A stretch of DNA of 64,000 nt, from the NCBI GenBank assembly GCA_031277795.1, contig JAITLQ010000017.1:113264-177263 (forward strand), given 5' to 3'. Under the pieces are notes generated by a model. The model made no database searches, had not been told where the DNA came from, and saw only the letters and a program-made list of their open reading frames with translations. How positions within the stretch are numbered: position 1 is the stretch's first letter; each line of letters opens with the position of its first letter. Below, piece by piece: positions 7,853 through 16,601 of the stretch. Source of the stretch: Arthrobacter sp. GTDB lineage: Bacteria > Actinomycetota > Actinomycetes > Actinomycetales > Micrococcaceae. Made by a program: the position numbers and the translations under genes.

Positions 7853-8874
7853 TTGAGGGCTCCTCGCGTGCGCGGGTCCAGGGCGGCCTGAATCAGATCG
7901 GCCACGAGCGATCCGATGACGGTCGCGATGGCGATGATCAACATGCAGCCCATGAGCACGGGGTAGTCGGACTTCTGGGCGCTGGTCCAGAAGAGCAGGC
8001 CCATGCCTGGGTAATTGAAGAGCGACTCGACCACGATCATGCCGCCGAACATGACCGGCAGATAGTAGCCAAGCATGGCGATGATGGGGGTGAGGGAGTT
8101 GCGGAAGACGTGCTTGACCACCACGCGGTTCACGGGCGTGCCCTTGGAGCGGGCGGTGCGCACGTAGTCCTCGCCCAGGTTCTCCAACGTGGAGGAACGC
8201 ATGTAGCGCGAGAACGTCGCGATGATCGGGATGGCGCCGGTCAGCACAGGCAACACGAGGCCCTGCGGCTTGGCCAGCACGGCGGCCACGGTCTGGCCCT
8301 GCGGCGCCGTCGCGGGGAGCAGGTGCATCCACTGCGTGAAGACGATGACCAGGATGAGGCCAAGGAAGAACGACGGCGTGGAGTACAGCACGAAGTTGAT
8401 GGCCGTCATCACGGTGTCGAAGGGCTTGTTGCGGCGCACCGCCTGGGCCACGCCGAGCGGGATGGAGACCAGCAGCGCCACGGCCATGGCCAGCACCGCC
8501 AGGAGGAGGGTCTTGGGCAGGCGCTGCGCCAACAGATCGAGGACGGGGCGCTTGGCCTCGAAGCTCGTGCCGAAGTCGCCGGTGGCGATCTGCCCCAGGA
8601 AGTTCACGTACTGCTGCCACACGGGCAGATCGAAGCCGTGCTCATGGTTGAACGCGGCGATCTGGACGTCGGTGGCCTGCATGCCGAGCACGCCGGAGCC
8701 GGGGCCGTCCGGGAGCGCCAGGTGCATGAGGGCGAAGACGATGAGGGTCACGATGAGGATGACCGCGATGCCTTGCGCCACGCGCTTGGCCAGGTACCGC
8801 CAGAACCAAGCGCTGGCGGCGGCGCCGCCGCGCCCCTGACGGGACGCGGCGGCGGGTGCTGCTGTGGTGCTCAT
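7849..8874 (-). CDS. Peptide ABC transporter permease, DppB-type
   Basis: 341 residues from the ATG at 8874, 2 nt after the stop of the binding-protein gene. After a 25-residue N-terminal tail, YLAKRVAQGIAVILIVTLIV is helix 1. The extracytoplasmic loop FDLPVWQQYVNFLGQIATGDFGTSF is the DppB/OppB signature. The EAA loop is visible as YVRTARSKGTPVNRVVVKHV, and the end LVADLIQAALDPRTR is canonical. Same-strand, overlapping operon with DppC. Confidence 0.94.
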   Translation of the reverse strand: MSTTAAPAAASRQGRGGAAASAWFWRYLAKRVAQGIAVILIVTLIVFALMHLALPDGPGSGVLGMQATDVQIAAFNHEHGFDLPVWQQYVNFLGQIATGDFGTSFEAKRPVLDLLAQRLPKTLLLAVLAMAVALLVSIPLGVAQAVRRNKPFDTVMTAINFVLYSTPSFFLGLILVIVFTQWMHLLPATAPQGQTVAAVLAKPQGLVLPVLTGAIPIIATFSRYMRSSTLENLGEDYVRTARSKGTPVNRVVVKHVFRNSLTPIIAMLGYYLPVMFGGMIVVESLFNYPGMGLLFWTSAQKSDYPVLMGCMLIIAIATVIGSLVADLIQAALDPRTRGALK

Positions 8875-8876
8875 GT

Positions 8877-10679
8877 TTACTTCCAGGACCAACGCTGCGG
8901 GTAGAAGGAGGCGCCCGGATCCTGGTGACCCACGTCGAGGCCGTTCTTGATGACCGAGACCTGGTAGACCGGGTTCGGCATCCACATGACCGGCAGATCC
9001 TTGGCCAGCAGCTCGGAGTACTTCTGAGCGATCTGGGGATCGGTGGAGGTGGTCATGGAGGTCACGAGCTTCTCGGCCTCGGGGTTGTCGTACTGGCCGG
9101 CGTTCCACTTGGTGTCCTTGGCGAACACGCGCTCACCGGTCGGGTAGGCCGGGAAGTACCAGGAGCCGGCGGTGCCGAAGAAGACGAACTGCCAATCGCA
9201 CTTGGTGCCCTGCTTGCAGGTCTGCGCCTCGGCGAGGACGTTGTCCAGCGGCTTGGCGTCGATCGTGACCTTGACGCCCACCTGGGCCATGGCCGACTGG
9301 ATGGTGGCCATCATGTTGTCGGTCTCCTGGGATCCGTTCTGGGTGGTGAAGACGATTTCCATCTTCTTGCCCTGCTCGATGCCCTCGCCGCACTGGTCGG
9401 CGCCGGTGCCCGGGTTGGTGCACTCGAGGACGTCGCCGTTCTTGGTCCAGCCGTGATCGGCGAAGAGCTTGGAAGCGGCGTCGAGATCGTACGGGTAGGG
9501 GTTGTCCTTCTGGGCCTGCGAGAGGTAGTCGGACTCGGGCGTCTGCGGGATCGGTCCGTAGTCCGGCGTCGCCGCGTCATGCCACACGACCTTGGACAGG
9601 CTCGGCTGATCCACGGCGTGCTGCAGGGCCTGGCGCACGTAGAGCTGGCTGAAGACCTTGCCCATCGAATCGGACTTGAAGTTGTACGGCATGTAGGTGA
9701 TGGACCAGCCGTCCCACGGCTTGACCTCGTAGCCGTTGTCCGTGAACTGGGCCTTGTTTTCCATCTGCGAGGCGGTGATGTAGCCGTAGTCCACCTCGCC
9801 GGCGCGGACGGTGTTCATCTCGGCGTCGGTGGAGGTGTAGGGCAGGAACTTGACGGTCTTGATGCTCGGCTTGTCCTCCCCCGTGTACTTGTCGTTGGCC
9901 TCGAGGGTGACCTCGCCGGAATCGCTCCACGTGCCCACCTGGTAGGGGCCGTTCACGACCTTCCACAGCGGGTTGGTGGCGTAGGAGGCGAGATCGCCGG
10001 CTTCCTTGAAGAGGTAGTCGAGGACCTGCTTGGAGCCGGCCTTGTCGCGATCAAGATCGCCGATCTCGCCGTCGGCGCTCGTCTTGTCCCAGGCGTGCTG
10101 GGGCATGGGGCGAACCAGGGTGAGCTGGTTGGCGAGCAGGAAGTCCTCGTTGTAGACCTTGTCGAAGGTCAGCTTGAAGGTCTTCTCGTCCACCGTCTCA
10201 AACTTGGTGATGTTGTCCGGGATCATGCCGGCGGAGTAGCCGCCCGTGGCCTCGCCGTTGAAGCGGACCAGGTTGTACCAGAACTCCACGTCGCGGGACG
10301 AGAGCGGGGTGCCATCGGCCCAGTTCAGATCGTTGAGCGTGATGCTGATGGTCTTCTTGTCATCGGAGAACTCGTAGGACTTGGCGGCCGAGGCCTTCTT
10401 GTCCCATTCCATGGTCCCGCTGGTGCCGTTGAACTCGAACAGCGGGACGAACAGCGTGGACTTGATGGCCGAGTTGTGGGTGGCCATGGTGTCCGGGCTG
10501 GCGATCGGGAGCAGCCAATTGGGGCCGGTGCCCACGGGAAGGGCGTAGGACACGGTGTCCTTGGCGGAGCCAGCGTCGCCGGAACCGGAGTCCCCGCTCG
10601 AACAGGACGTCAGGGCGAAGCTGGCGGCGGCCAGGATCGCGAGAGGGGCCATGAGGGCCCGGCGTTTTGTGGACAGCAT
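8877..10679 (-). CDS. Peptide-binding lipoprotein of ABC transporter (DppA/OppA family)
   Basis: 600 residues. A lipoprotein signal peptide ends in lipobox LTSC with Cys26, so it is anchored outside the membrane. The body is an SBP_bac_5 fold: FNGTSGTMEWDKKASAAKSY, then ITLNDLNWADGTPLSSRDVEFWYNLV, and VRQALQHAVDQPSLSKVVW. These proteins bind di- or oligopeptides or other solutes such as nickel-peptide chelates; the exact ligand cannot be read. First gene of the operon binding protein-DppB-DppC-ATPase-ROK kinase. Start ATG at 10679 follows a purine-rich stretch (AGGAGCAGTCCC on the reverse strand). Confidence 0.93.
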   Translation of the reverse strand: MLSTKRRALMAPLAILAAASFALTSCSSGDSGSGDAGSAKDTVSYALPVGTGPNWLLPIASPDTMATHNSAIKSTLFVPLFEFNGTSGTMEWDKKASAAKSYEFSDDKKTISITLNDLNWADGTPLSSRDVEFWYNLVRFNGEATGGYSAGMIPDNITKFETVDEKTFKLTFDKVYNEDFLLANQLTLVRPMPQHAWDKTSADGEIGDLDRDKAGSKQVLDYLFKEAGDLASYATNPLWKVVNGPYQVGTWSDSGEVTLEANDKYTGEDKPSIKTVKFLPYTSTDAEMNTVRAGEVDYGYITASQMENKAQFTDNGYEVKPWDGWSITYMPYNFKSDSMGKVFSQLYVRQALQHAVDQPSLSKVVWHDAATPDYGPIPQTPESDYLSQAQKDNPYPYDLDAASKLFADHGWTKNGDVLECTNPGTGADQCGEGIEQGKKMEIVFTTQNGSQETDNMMATIQSAMAQVGVKVTIDAKPLDNVLAEAQTCKQGTKCDWQFVFFGTAGSWYFPAYPTGERVFAKDTKWNAGQYDNPEAEKLVTSMTTSTDPQIAQKYSELLAKDLPVMWMPNPVYQVSVIKNGLDVGHQDPGASFYPQRWSWK

Positions 10680-10991
10680 GGGGGACTGCTCCTCAGGAAG
10701 GCGACGATGACTTGCTTCGAGAATCGATGCAACTCAAATTAATACCGAACAAAGCCCCGAGCGCAATGCGCAGAAGGTCACAAATGTGTCACGGGCGTCA
10801 CAGTCGCTCGGCGCGGGGGAGGGTGTCTGGTGCCCTACGGCGGTGGGGTGCGTCACGAGGCGGGCGCGCGTGGGCGCGGGAAACGGCCCGCCCCGTCGCG
10901 GCGCGGGCGGGGTGGGGGGAGGGTGTGCTGAGGCGGGGGAGCGCTGCGGGTGAGGTGGAGGCGGCGGTGAAAGGGCCGCTCGGGGCGGGCT
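10680..10991. other. Intergenic region with peptide-operon promoter
   Basis: 312 bp between the ROK regulator stop and the binding-protein start. The reverse strand shows TTGCGC at 10761-10766, a 16-bp spacer and TATTAA at 10739-10744 as a likely promoter, in an AT-rich island. Just upstream, 10774-10801 carries repeated TCAC/GTGAC motifs (CACAAATGTG at 10780-10789) that resemble degenerate CRP/GlxR half-sites. The remaining 180 bp are G-rich on the forward strand; I see nothing further in them. Confidence 0.5.
10739..10766 (-). promoter_or_regulatory. Candidate promoter of the peptide ABC operon
   Basis: -35 TTGCGC (10766-10761) and -10 TATTAA (10744-10739) with 16-bp spacing, 60 bp upstream of the binding-protein ATG. 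By eye only. Confidence 0.45.
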
Positions 10992-12161
10992 CTAGGCCCC
11001 GGCCAGCTGCAACACGGCGTCGACGTTTTCCGGCTGCAGACTCTTCTCGAGGGTGTCCCACGCGATGCCCACGGCGCCGGCCGCGCGGCCGGCCTGGGCC
11101 ACACTGATCTCCAGCAGATCGGTGGTCATGGGCAGGCACTGCGTGTAGATGGCCTGGCGCACGCCGGCGGTGAAGGCGTCGGAGGTGGCCAGGAGGCCTC
11201 CGAGGGCGAGCACCTGCGGGTTGAAGAAGTTCACGATCGTGGAGAGCACCTCGCCGATGCGACGGCCGGCCTCGCGCAGCACCTCGCTCGCGCCGGGATG
11301 CCCCTGCTTAGCCAGCCCCAGGACGTCGTCGATCGAGGCCGCCTCGCCGCCGCGCTCCCGGACGGATTCCACGATGGCGGAGCCGCTGGCCACCATGTCC
11401 AGGCAGCCGACGCGCCCGCACGAGCAGGGGATCGCCGGGGCGTTGGTGAGGGTCGTGTGGGAGATGTCGCCCGCGACGCCGCGGAAGCCGGTGTAGAGCG
11501 AGCCGTCCACGATGGAGCCGGTGCCGATGCCGCTTCCGGCCTTCACAAAGAGCAGGTCGCGGACGCTTCCCTCGCGGACGGCATACTCGGCCAGGGCCAT
11601 GGAATTGGCGTCATTGCTGGCGCGGGAGGGGATCCCGCTCAGCGCCTCGAGCCGCTCGCGCACGTCGACGCCGCTCCAGCCCGGCATGCGCGTGGGGGAA
11701 AGGAGGCGGCCGGTACGGGCGTCCAGCGGGCCGGGAAGGCTGATGGCGAGGGCCGCCAGCGTGCGGCCGGGCGTTGCGTCGGTGAGCTGGCGAACGTGCT
11801 GAATGAGGGCGCCGAGCACCGTGTCCGGATCCGCACGCAGGCTGACCTCGTGCACGGCCTGAGCCACCGTTTCTCCGCGGCGGTTGAGCAGCACGATGAT
11901 GGCGTGGTTCTCGCCCAGATCGATGCCGGCCACCACTTCCGGGGCGTCCCGCACCGCGAGATTGCGCGGGCGGCGGCCGCCGGAGGAGGCACCCTCCCCG
12001 GATTCCTCGATGTAGCCGGCCTGCAGCAGCTCGTCGATGCGCAGCGCCATGGTCGAGGCCGAGGCCCCGGTGTGACGGGCCAGCTCGGCCCGGGTGGTGG
12101 CCGCCCCGGTCTTGATCAGGTGGAAGATCGTCCCCGCCGACGTGGGTGTTGACTGGTTCAC
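10992..12161 (-). CDS. ROK-family transcriptional regulator
   Basis: 389 residues from a GTG at 12161 chosen because AAAGGG sits 6 nt before it; an ATG 6 nt upstream abuts the same site and is less likely. Residues 1-70 are a winged helix (IFHLIKTGAATTRAELARHTG, then STMALRIDELLQAGYIEE). The ROK domain follows with GIDLGENHAIIVL, and zinc motif CSCGRVGCLDM. These regulators, related to NagC/XylR, respond to a sugar or sugar phosphate. It lies between the peptide ABC operon and the divergent M81 peptidase, so it probably controls both. An inverted repeat (12244-12257) in the divergent spacer may be its operator. Confidence 0.9.
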   Translation of the reverse strand: MNQSTPTSAGTIFHLIKTGAATTRAELARHTGASASTMALRIDELLQAGYIEESGEGASSGGRRPRNLAVRDAPEVVAGIDLGENHAIIVLLNRRGETVAQAVHEVSLRADPDTVLGALIQHVRQLTDATPGRTLAALAISLPGPLDARTGRLLSPTRMPGWSGVDVRERLEALSGIPSRASNDANSMALAEYAVREGSVRDLLFVKAGSGIGTGSIVDGSLYTGFRGVAGDISHTTLTNAPAIPCSCGRVGCLDMVASGSAIVESVRERGGEAASIDDVLGLAKQGHPGASEVLREAGRRIGEVLSTIVNFFNPQVLALGGLLATSDAFTAGVRQAIYTQCLPMTTDLLEISVAQAGRAAGAVGIAWDTLEKSLQPENVDAVLQLAGA

Positions 12162-12243
12162 GAGCATCCCTTTCGAAGGCGGCACCGGGTTCAGCCGTCC
12201 GCGTGAGAATGTCACCGATGCGCCGACGCATTCAAGTCACTTG

Positions 12244-12257
12244 ACGAACTGCTTCGT
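12244..12257. promoter_or_regulatory. Inverted repeat, candidate ROK operator
   Basis: ACGAA-CTGC-TTCGT is a perfect 5-4-5 palindrome in the 208-bp spacer between the divergent ROK regulator and M81 genes. GATAAT at 12289-12294 could be the -10 of the forward promoter. The role is inferred from position. Confidence 0.4.
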
Positions 12258-12369
12258 TCGACATCGTAGAGACTTTCTCCATTTTTGCGATAATGTTCCC
12301 GCGAAGAGTGCCTGCGCAGAGGGTGTGCCGTGCCTCGACTCAGCGAAGCGTCAAGCGAAGGGAGCGGAA

Positions 12370-13944
12370 GTGTCCGCCTCGATTCCCCCATTGCCCTCCG
12401 AGATCCGCAAGGGACCCCTGCCCGCCGTGGCCGAGAGCGGCCTGAGCGCTCCGCGCATCGGCATCGGTGGCATCTCCATCGAGTCAAGCACCTTCTCGCC
12501 CCACCGTTCGGGCCGCGAGGCCTTCACCCTGCGCGAGGGCGAGAGCCTCGTTGGCTACTACGACTTCCTCGACGAGGGCGCCGAGCTGCGCGAAGCGGCG
12601 CAGTGGATCCCCACGCTGCACGGACGTTCCTTCCCGGGCGGCGCCGTGGAGCGCGCCTTCTACGAGGAGATGAAGCAGGGCATCGTCGCCTCCATCCAGG
12701 ACGAGGTGGCCAAGGGCGGGGCCTTCGACGGCTTCTTCTTCGACATTCACGGCGCCATGAGCGTCGAGGGCATGCAGGACGCCGAGGGCGATCTGGCCCT
12801 CGCGGTGCGCGCGGCGCTCGGCCCGGACACGCTGATTTCCGCGTCCATGGATCTGCACGGAAACGTCTCCAGGACCCTGCTGGAGAGCGTCGACCTCATC
12901 ACCTGCTACCGCATGGCCCCCCACGAGGACTGGATGGAGACCAAGCAGCGCGCCGTCTTCAACCTGCTGGAGCGGCTGCGCTCGGCCACGGGTGCCGACC
13001 CGGTGGCCCGCCGCCCCTTCAAGGCGTGGACGCCGGTCCCCGTCCTGCTCCCGGGCGAGAAGACCTCCACCCGCGTCGAGCCCGCCAAGACGCTCTACGA
13101 GAAGGTCCCGGAGATCGAGGCCCGCGAGGGCGTCGTCGACGCCGCCATCTGGATCGGCTACGCCTGGGCGGACGAGCCGCGCTGCATGGCCTACGTCGTC
13201 GTGACCGGCGACGACGAGGAGGCGGTGCGCGCCGGCTCGGCCGAGCTGGGCCAGGACTTCTGGGACGTCCGCAGCGACTTCGTCTTCGTTGGCCCGGTTG
13301 ACTCGCTCGACGGCGCCCTGGACACCGCGCTCGCGCCCGGCGCGGCGCGCCCCTACGTCATCTCTGACTCGGGGGATAACCCGACCGCCGGCGGCGCGGG
13401 AGACGTCTCGTGGACGCTGGCCCGCCTGCTGGAGCGCGGGGACCTGGCGCAGGAGGGTCGCGTGGTCATCCACGCCTCGGTGTTCGACGCCGCGGCCGTC
13501 GCCAAGGCCTCGGAGGCCGGCGTGGGTGCCGAAGTTGACCTCATGGTGGGCGCCAACGTCGACGCGGGCCCCGAGGGTCCCGCCCGCCTGCGCGGAGTGG
13601 TGCATTCGATCGTTGACGGCGACGCCGACGCCGGCCGCCAGGTCGTCGTGCGCGCCGGCTCGGTGTTCTCGATCGTCACCGAGCGCCGCAAGCCCTTCCA
13701 CCACCTGGACGACTTCCGCATGCTGGAGCTCGATCCGGAGGCGGCGGACATCGTCATCGTGAAGATCGGCTACCTCGAGCCGGAGCTGTTCAACCTGGCC
13801 GCCGAGTGGACCATGGCGCTGACCCCGGGCGGCGTTGACCAGGACCTGCTGCGCCTGGGCCACCACCGCCTGGCGGAGGGCGTGTACCCGTTCGATACGA
13901 CGGGTTCGGGCCCGCGCCCCACGCTCGTGACGCGCGGTCGCTGA
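12370..13944 (+). CDS. M81-family metallopeptidase (MlrC-like)
   Basis: 524 residues from a GTG at 12370, preceded by AAGGGAGCGGAA. The family signature GISIESSTFSP occurs at about residues 34-44. Zinc-site stretches FFFDIHGAM and SMDLHGNVS follow, then EDWMETKQRA, and the C-terminal domain with ISDSGDNPTAGGAGD. MlrC, the founding member, degrades linear microcystin fragments, but most actinobacterial members act on unknown peptides or amide-containing compounds and sit beside peptide ABC transporters, as here. It is divergent from the ROK regulator and has no signal peptide, so it would act on imported material in the cytoplasm. Confidence 0.9.
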   Translation: MSASIPPLPSEIRKGPLPAVAESGLSAPRIGIGGISIESSTFSPHRSGREAFTLREGESLVGYYDFLDEGAELREAAQWIPTLHGRSFPGGAVERAFYEEMKQGIVASIQDEVAKGGAFDGFFFDIHGAMSVEGMQDAEGDLALAVRAALGPDTLISASMDLHGNVSRTLLESVDLITCYRMAPHEDWMETKQRAVFNLLERLRSATGADPVARRPFKAWTPVPVLLPGEKTSTRVEPAKTLYEKVPEIEAREGVVDAAIWIGYAWADEPRCMAYVVVTGDDEEAVRAGSAELGQDFWDVRSDFVFVGPVDSLDGALDTALAPGAARPYVISDSGDNPTAGGAGDVSWTLARLLERGDLAQEGRVVIHASVFDAAAVAKASEAGVGAEVDLMVGANVDAGPEGPARLRGVVHSIVDGDADAGRQVVVRAGSVFSIVTERRKPFHHLDDFRMLELDPEAADIVIVKIGYLEPELFNLAAEWTMALTPGGVDQDLLRLGHHRLAEGVYPFDTTGSGPRPTLVTRGR

Positions 13945-14077
13945 GCCGAGGGACGGGTTCCCTCTCGAGTGTTCGTCGCCGGGGGTGTAGGTACCCCGGG
14001 CGGCGAAGGGGCGGCGCGTGCGCCGGCGGCGACGGCTTGAGCTGAGGTGGGCGACGGCGCGCGCAAGCGCCCGGATC

Positions 14078-14111
14078 GAGGGGCCGGCGGGAGGATCCCC
14101 GCCGGCCCCTC
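14078..14111. terminator. Strong bidirectional hairpin
   Basis: GAGGGGCCGGCGGG at 14078-14091 pairs with CCCGCCGGCCCCTC at 14098-14111 without mismatch over a 6-nt loop. It lies between the convergent M81 and MerR genes. Confidence 0.75.
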
Positions 14112-14131
14112 GTGGTCTCCGCTCGGGGTGC

Positions 14132-14893
14132 CTAGTCCAGCATCCCGAAGCGGGAGCGCAACGCCGCCCTGACGAACTGCGCCCCGCTCGCGCCGCCGTA
14201 GTTGGCGGCGAAGCGGGCGTCGGCTACGTAGAGATCGGCGAGGCCGAGCACGTACGCGCGCACCGTCTCCTCGCTCCCGCCGGCCGCCGGGGTGCCGGGG
14301 ATGGAACCCAGCCAACGCACGTGCCGCTCGGCCAGGGCCCGTGCGGCCTCGCCGCTCGGATCCTCGCCCGCCGCCGCGGCCGCCGTCCACGCGGCACCCA
14401 ACGCCGCGGCGTCGTGCTGGAATTCCTGCCTGTCGTCCTTCTCCAGCGCCGCCCACCAGGCGTTGGAGCGCCTCGCGTGCTCCGCGCCCCAGCGCTGCTC
14501 GACCTCCTGCTCGTACTGGCGGTGGTCGTACCCCTTGAACATCTCGCTCATCTTCGGATCCCTTCCGTTTTCCCTCGCCGCGATGCTGTGGCGCACCGCC
14601 GCGAGGCGTGTCTCCAGGCGGGTGCGCTCCCGGTTGAGCTGTCCGGCGTGTTCGCGCAGCGCCTCGAGCTCGTCGCCCTCGGCCGCCAGCGCCCGCTTGA
14701 TCGCGGCCAGCCCGAGGCCGAGCCCGCGCAGCACGAGAATGCGCTGAAGCCGCAGCAGGCCCGCCGCGTCGTAGCGGCGCTCGCCGCCCGGGGCGGTCGA
14801 GGACGGGAGCAACAGCCCAACGCTTTCGTAGTGACGCAGGGTGCGGCTCGTGACGCCGCTGGCCCGGACGACGTCGCGCAGCGCGTGTTCCAT
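14132..14893 (-). CDS. MerR-family regulator with TipAS-type antibiotic-recognition domain
   Basis: 253 residues. Residues 1-70 are a MerR winged helix (LRDVVRASGVTSRTLRHYESVGLL, then RRYDAAGLLRLQRILVLRGLGL), followed by a coiled-coil dimerisation helix (about 75-110). The C-terminal domain with MSEMFKGYDHRQYEQEVEQRWG is the TipAS fold, which in Streptomyces TipAL captures thiopeptide antibiotics and activates transcription. YGGASGAQFVRAALRSRF at the end is also typical. A near-perfect palindrome 70 bp upstream (14963-14977) suggests autoregulation. No obvious multidrug exporter is adjacent; the divergent neighbour is a small membrane protein. Confidence 0.9.
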   Translation of the reverse strand: MEHALRDVVRASGVTSRTLRHYESVGLLLPSSTAPGGERRYDAAGLLRLQRILVLRGLGLGLAAIKRALAAEGDELEALREHAGQLNRERTRLETRLAAVRHSIAARENGRDPKMSEMFKGYDHRQYEQEVEQRWGAEHARRSNAWWAALEKDDRQEFQHDAAALGAAWTAAAAAGEDPSGEAARALAERHVRWLGSIPGTPAAGGSEETVRAYVLGLADLYVADARFAANYGGASGAQFVRAALRSRFGMLD

Positions 14894-14962
14894 GCCGCCT
14901 CCTTCTCTGGGGTGCCTTGCCTGGGTCGGCGTTTCGGTGGCCGACCCCAGGGACGCTACTGG

Positions 14963-14977
14963 TTGACGTTACGTCAA
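14963..14977. promoter_or_regulatory. TipA/MerR-type operator
   Basis: TTGACGTTACGTCAA is a perfect 7-1-7 palindrome upstream of the MerR gene. It closely resembles TTGACGTAACGTCAA-type sites used by TipAL-like regulators, and its left arm can double as a -35 element. Confidence 0.7.
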
Positions 14978-15073
14978 GGGCAAGCGCGTCTGCCCCCGGC
15001 GGGGGAGGCGCGCCCGGCAGACCTCATCCCTTGGATGGATGAACTGAGGTGGAGAGCAGGGTTGGATGGGGGC

Positions 15074-15478
15074 ATGCGAACGAGTGCGGAGACGGCCAGC
15101 CACCACGGCTCCGTGGCCCCCGCACGCCCCGCCGGCTCCCGCCATCCCATGGGTGTCATCTCCGTGATTCTGGCCGGCTCCGCGTTGCTGATCGTCACCC
15201 TGACCGTGGCGATGGTCGGCACGGCGGCGGCCAACATGCAGAAGATGTACGGTCGCCGCCTCGTGGAGATCCCCTTCGCCGAGTTGCCGCCCAGCATCAG
15301 CGTCTACGTGGTGGTCATGGGCCTGGCCTGGGCCGTGTGGCTGGCGTCCCTCGTGCTCGCGGCGATCGCCGTGCTGCGCCACCGCTGCTTCGTGTGCGGA
15401 ACGGCGGCCCTGGCGGTCTGCGCCGCCACGCCCGTCCTCGCGGTGGTGCTGTGGAGCCTGACCTCCGCGGGGCTGTAG
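15074..15478 (+). CDS. Small membrane protein, unknown function
   Basis: 134 residues from the ATG at 15074 behind a GGGGG run; the frame stays open upstream but that part overlaps the MerR operator. Three hydrophobic segments are visible: MGVISVILAGSALLIVTLTV, VYVVVMGLAWAVWLASLVLA and TAALAVCAATPVLAVVLWSL. RHRCFVCG between the second and third could be a cysteine pair. I do not recognise the family. It is divergent from the TipA-like regulator and could be its target. Confidence 0.6.
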   Translation: MRTSAETASHHGSVAPARPAGSRHPMGVISVILAGSALLIVTLTVAMVGTAAANMQKMYGRRLVEIPFAELPPSISVYVVVMGLAWAVWLASLVLAAIAVLRHRCFVCGTAALAVCAATPVLAVVLWSLTSAGL

Positions 15479-15633
15479 GCCCGGCCACGCCGGAGGAGCG
15501 ACCCGTGACGGTGCGCGATGAACGCGCCGCCGTCACGCACCACGCCGCCGCGTACCAGCGCACGACTCCGCAGAGCACCACGCCGCCGCGCACCTGATCG
15601 GTCCGCGGCGGCGTTCTGTGTTTGCTCGTCCCC

Positions 15634-15710
15634 CCGGCTTTGCCCACCCTCGTTGCGCTTTGCCCCGGGGAATACTCGGGGCAAAGGGGCATGGTGGTGG
15701 GCAAAGCCGG
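15634..15710. repeat. Nested inverted repeat between convergent genes
   Basis: Outer arms CCGGCTTTGCCCACC (15634-15648) and GGTGGGCAAAGCCGG (15696-15710) are perfectly complementary. Inside them CTTTGCCCC (15658-15666) pairs with GGGGCAAAG (15678-15686). All four arms contain the same TTTGCCC core. It separates the convergent small membrane gene and the ssu-type permease gene, so a bidirectional terminator is likely, but the four-copy design is unusual. Confidence 0.8.
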
Positions 15711-15716
15711 CGGGGA

Positions 15717-16601
15717 TCAGGTCCAGCGGCGCTCGGCCCAGCGCTCCACGAGGCCGAGCATGGTGTCGGTGATCTTGCCGATGATCGCCAGCAGGATGAT
15801 CGCGAGGATCAGCCGGTCGAGGCGACCGTTGTTCTGCGAGTCGGTCAGCAGGAAGCCCAGGCCCATCGAGGACGCGATGAGCTCGGCCGCCACGAGGAAG
15901 AGCCACGCCTGCGCCAGCGCGAGGCGCAGGCCGGAGAAGATCGCGGGGACCACGGCCGGCAGCTGCACCGTGGTGAGCAGGCGCCCCCCGCGCAGGCCGA
16001 ACGCGCGGGCCGCCTCCACGAGCTGCGGGTCAACGTGGCGCAGGGCCTGGGACACCGTGGTGAAGACGGGGAAGAACGCGCCGATCGCGATGAGCGTGAC
16101 CTTGGAGGTCTCGCCGATGAGCAGCCACGTGATGAGCAGCGGCACCCACGCGAGCGAGGGGACGGCGCGCAAGGCACCGAGCAGGGGCGAGAGCAGCTCC
16201 GAGGCGAAGCGGGAGAGGCCAACCAAGGCGCCGACGGCCAGGCCGAGCACCCCGCCGATCGCGAAGCCGAGCAGGACGCGCTGCACCGAGATGCCCACGT
16301 GCTTGGCCAGGTCTCCGCTGGAGGCGAGGTCGCCCGCCGCCGCCACGACCGATTGCGGCGTGGGCAGCTTGTGCGCGGGGACCCAGCCCAGGTTGGTGGA
16401 GAGCCACCACAGCACCAGCAGGACCACGGGCACGATCGCGCCGATGAGCGCGCGGGCGCCGCGTCCGCTCAGGCGGCCGGGGCCCTTGTCCACGGAGGTG
16501 GCGCCGTAGCGGGCGCGGGCCGCGGCGGCGGCGACGTCGGCCGGCGCGGTGCCGGCCGACGCCACGACCGTCCCGAGCGACGGCGGGAGCTGCTCGCTCA
16601 T
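15717..16601 (-). CDS. Sulfonate/nitrate/taurine-type ABC transporter permease (SsuC-like)
   Basis: 294 residues from an ATG at 16601 that shares one base with the stop of the binding-protein gene (TGATG). A 60-residue N-terminal tail precedes six membrane helices beginning ALIGAIVPVVLLVLWWLSTN. The family loop ALRAVPSLAWVPLLITWLLIGE and the EAA-type ATPase contact LVEAARAFGLRGGRLLTTVQLPA are clear. It is the membrane channel of a sulfonate-type importer and the last gene of a SAM-riboswitch-controlled operon, so a sulfur source (alkanesulfonate, sulfonated or thioether compound) is the likely cargo. Confidence 0.9.
   Translation of the reverse strand: MSEQLPPSLGTVVASAGTAPADVAAAAARARYGATSVDKGPGRLSGRGARALIGAIVPVVLLVLWWLSTNLGWVPAHKLPTPQSVVAAAGDLASSGDLAKHVGISVQRVLLGFAIGGVLGLAVGALVGLSRFASELLSPLLGALRAVPSLAWVPLLITWLLIGETSKVTLIAIGAFFPVFTTVSQALRHVDPQLVEAARAFGLRGGRLLTTVQLPAVVPAIFSGLRLALAQAWLFLVAAELIASSMGLGFLLTDSQNNGRLDRLILAIILLAIIGKITDTMLGLVERWAERRWT

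Noticed and set aside
13770..14456. Long open frames antisense to the M81 end and the MerR gene
   Set aside because: GC-rich actinobacterial DNA produces long antisense frames; these have Arg/Pro/Ala-rich, domainless translations.
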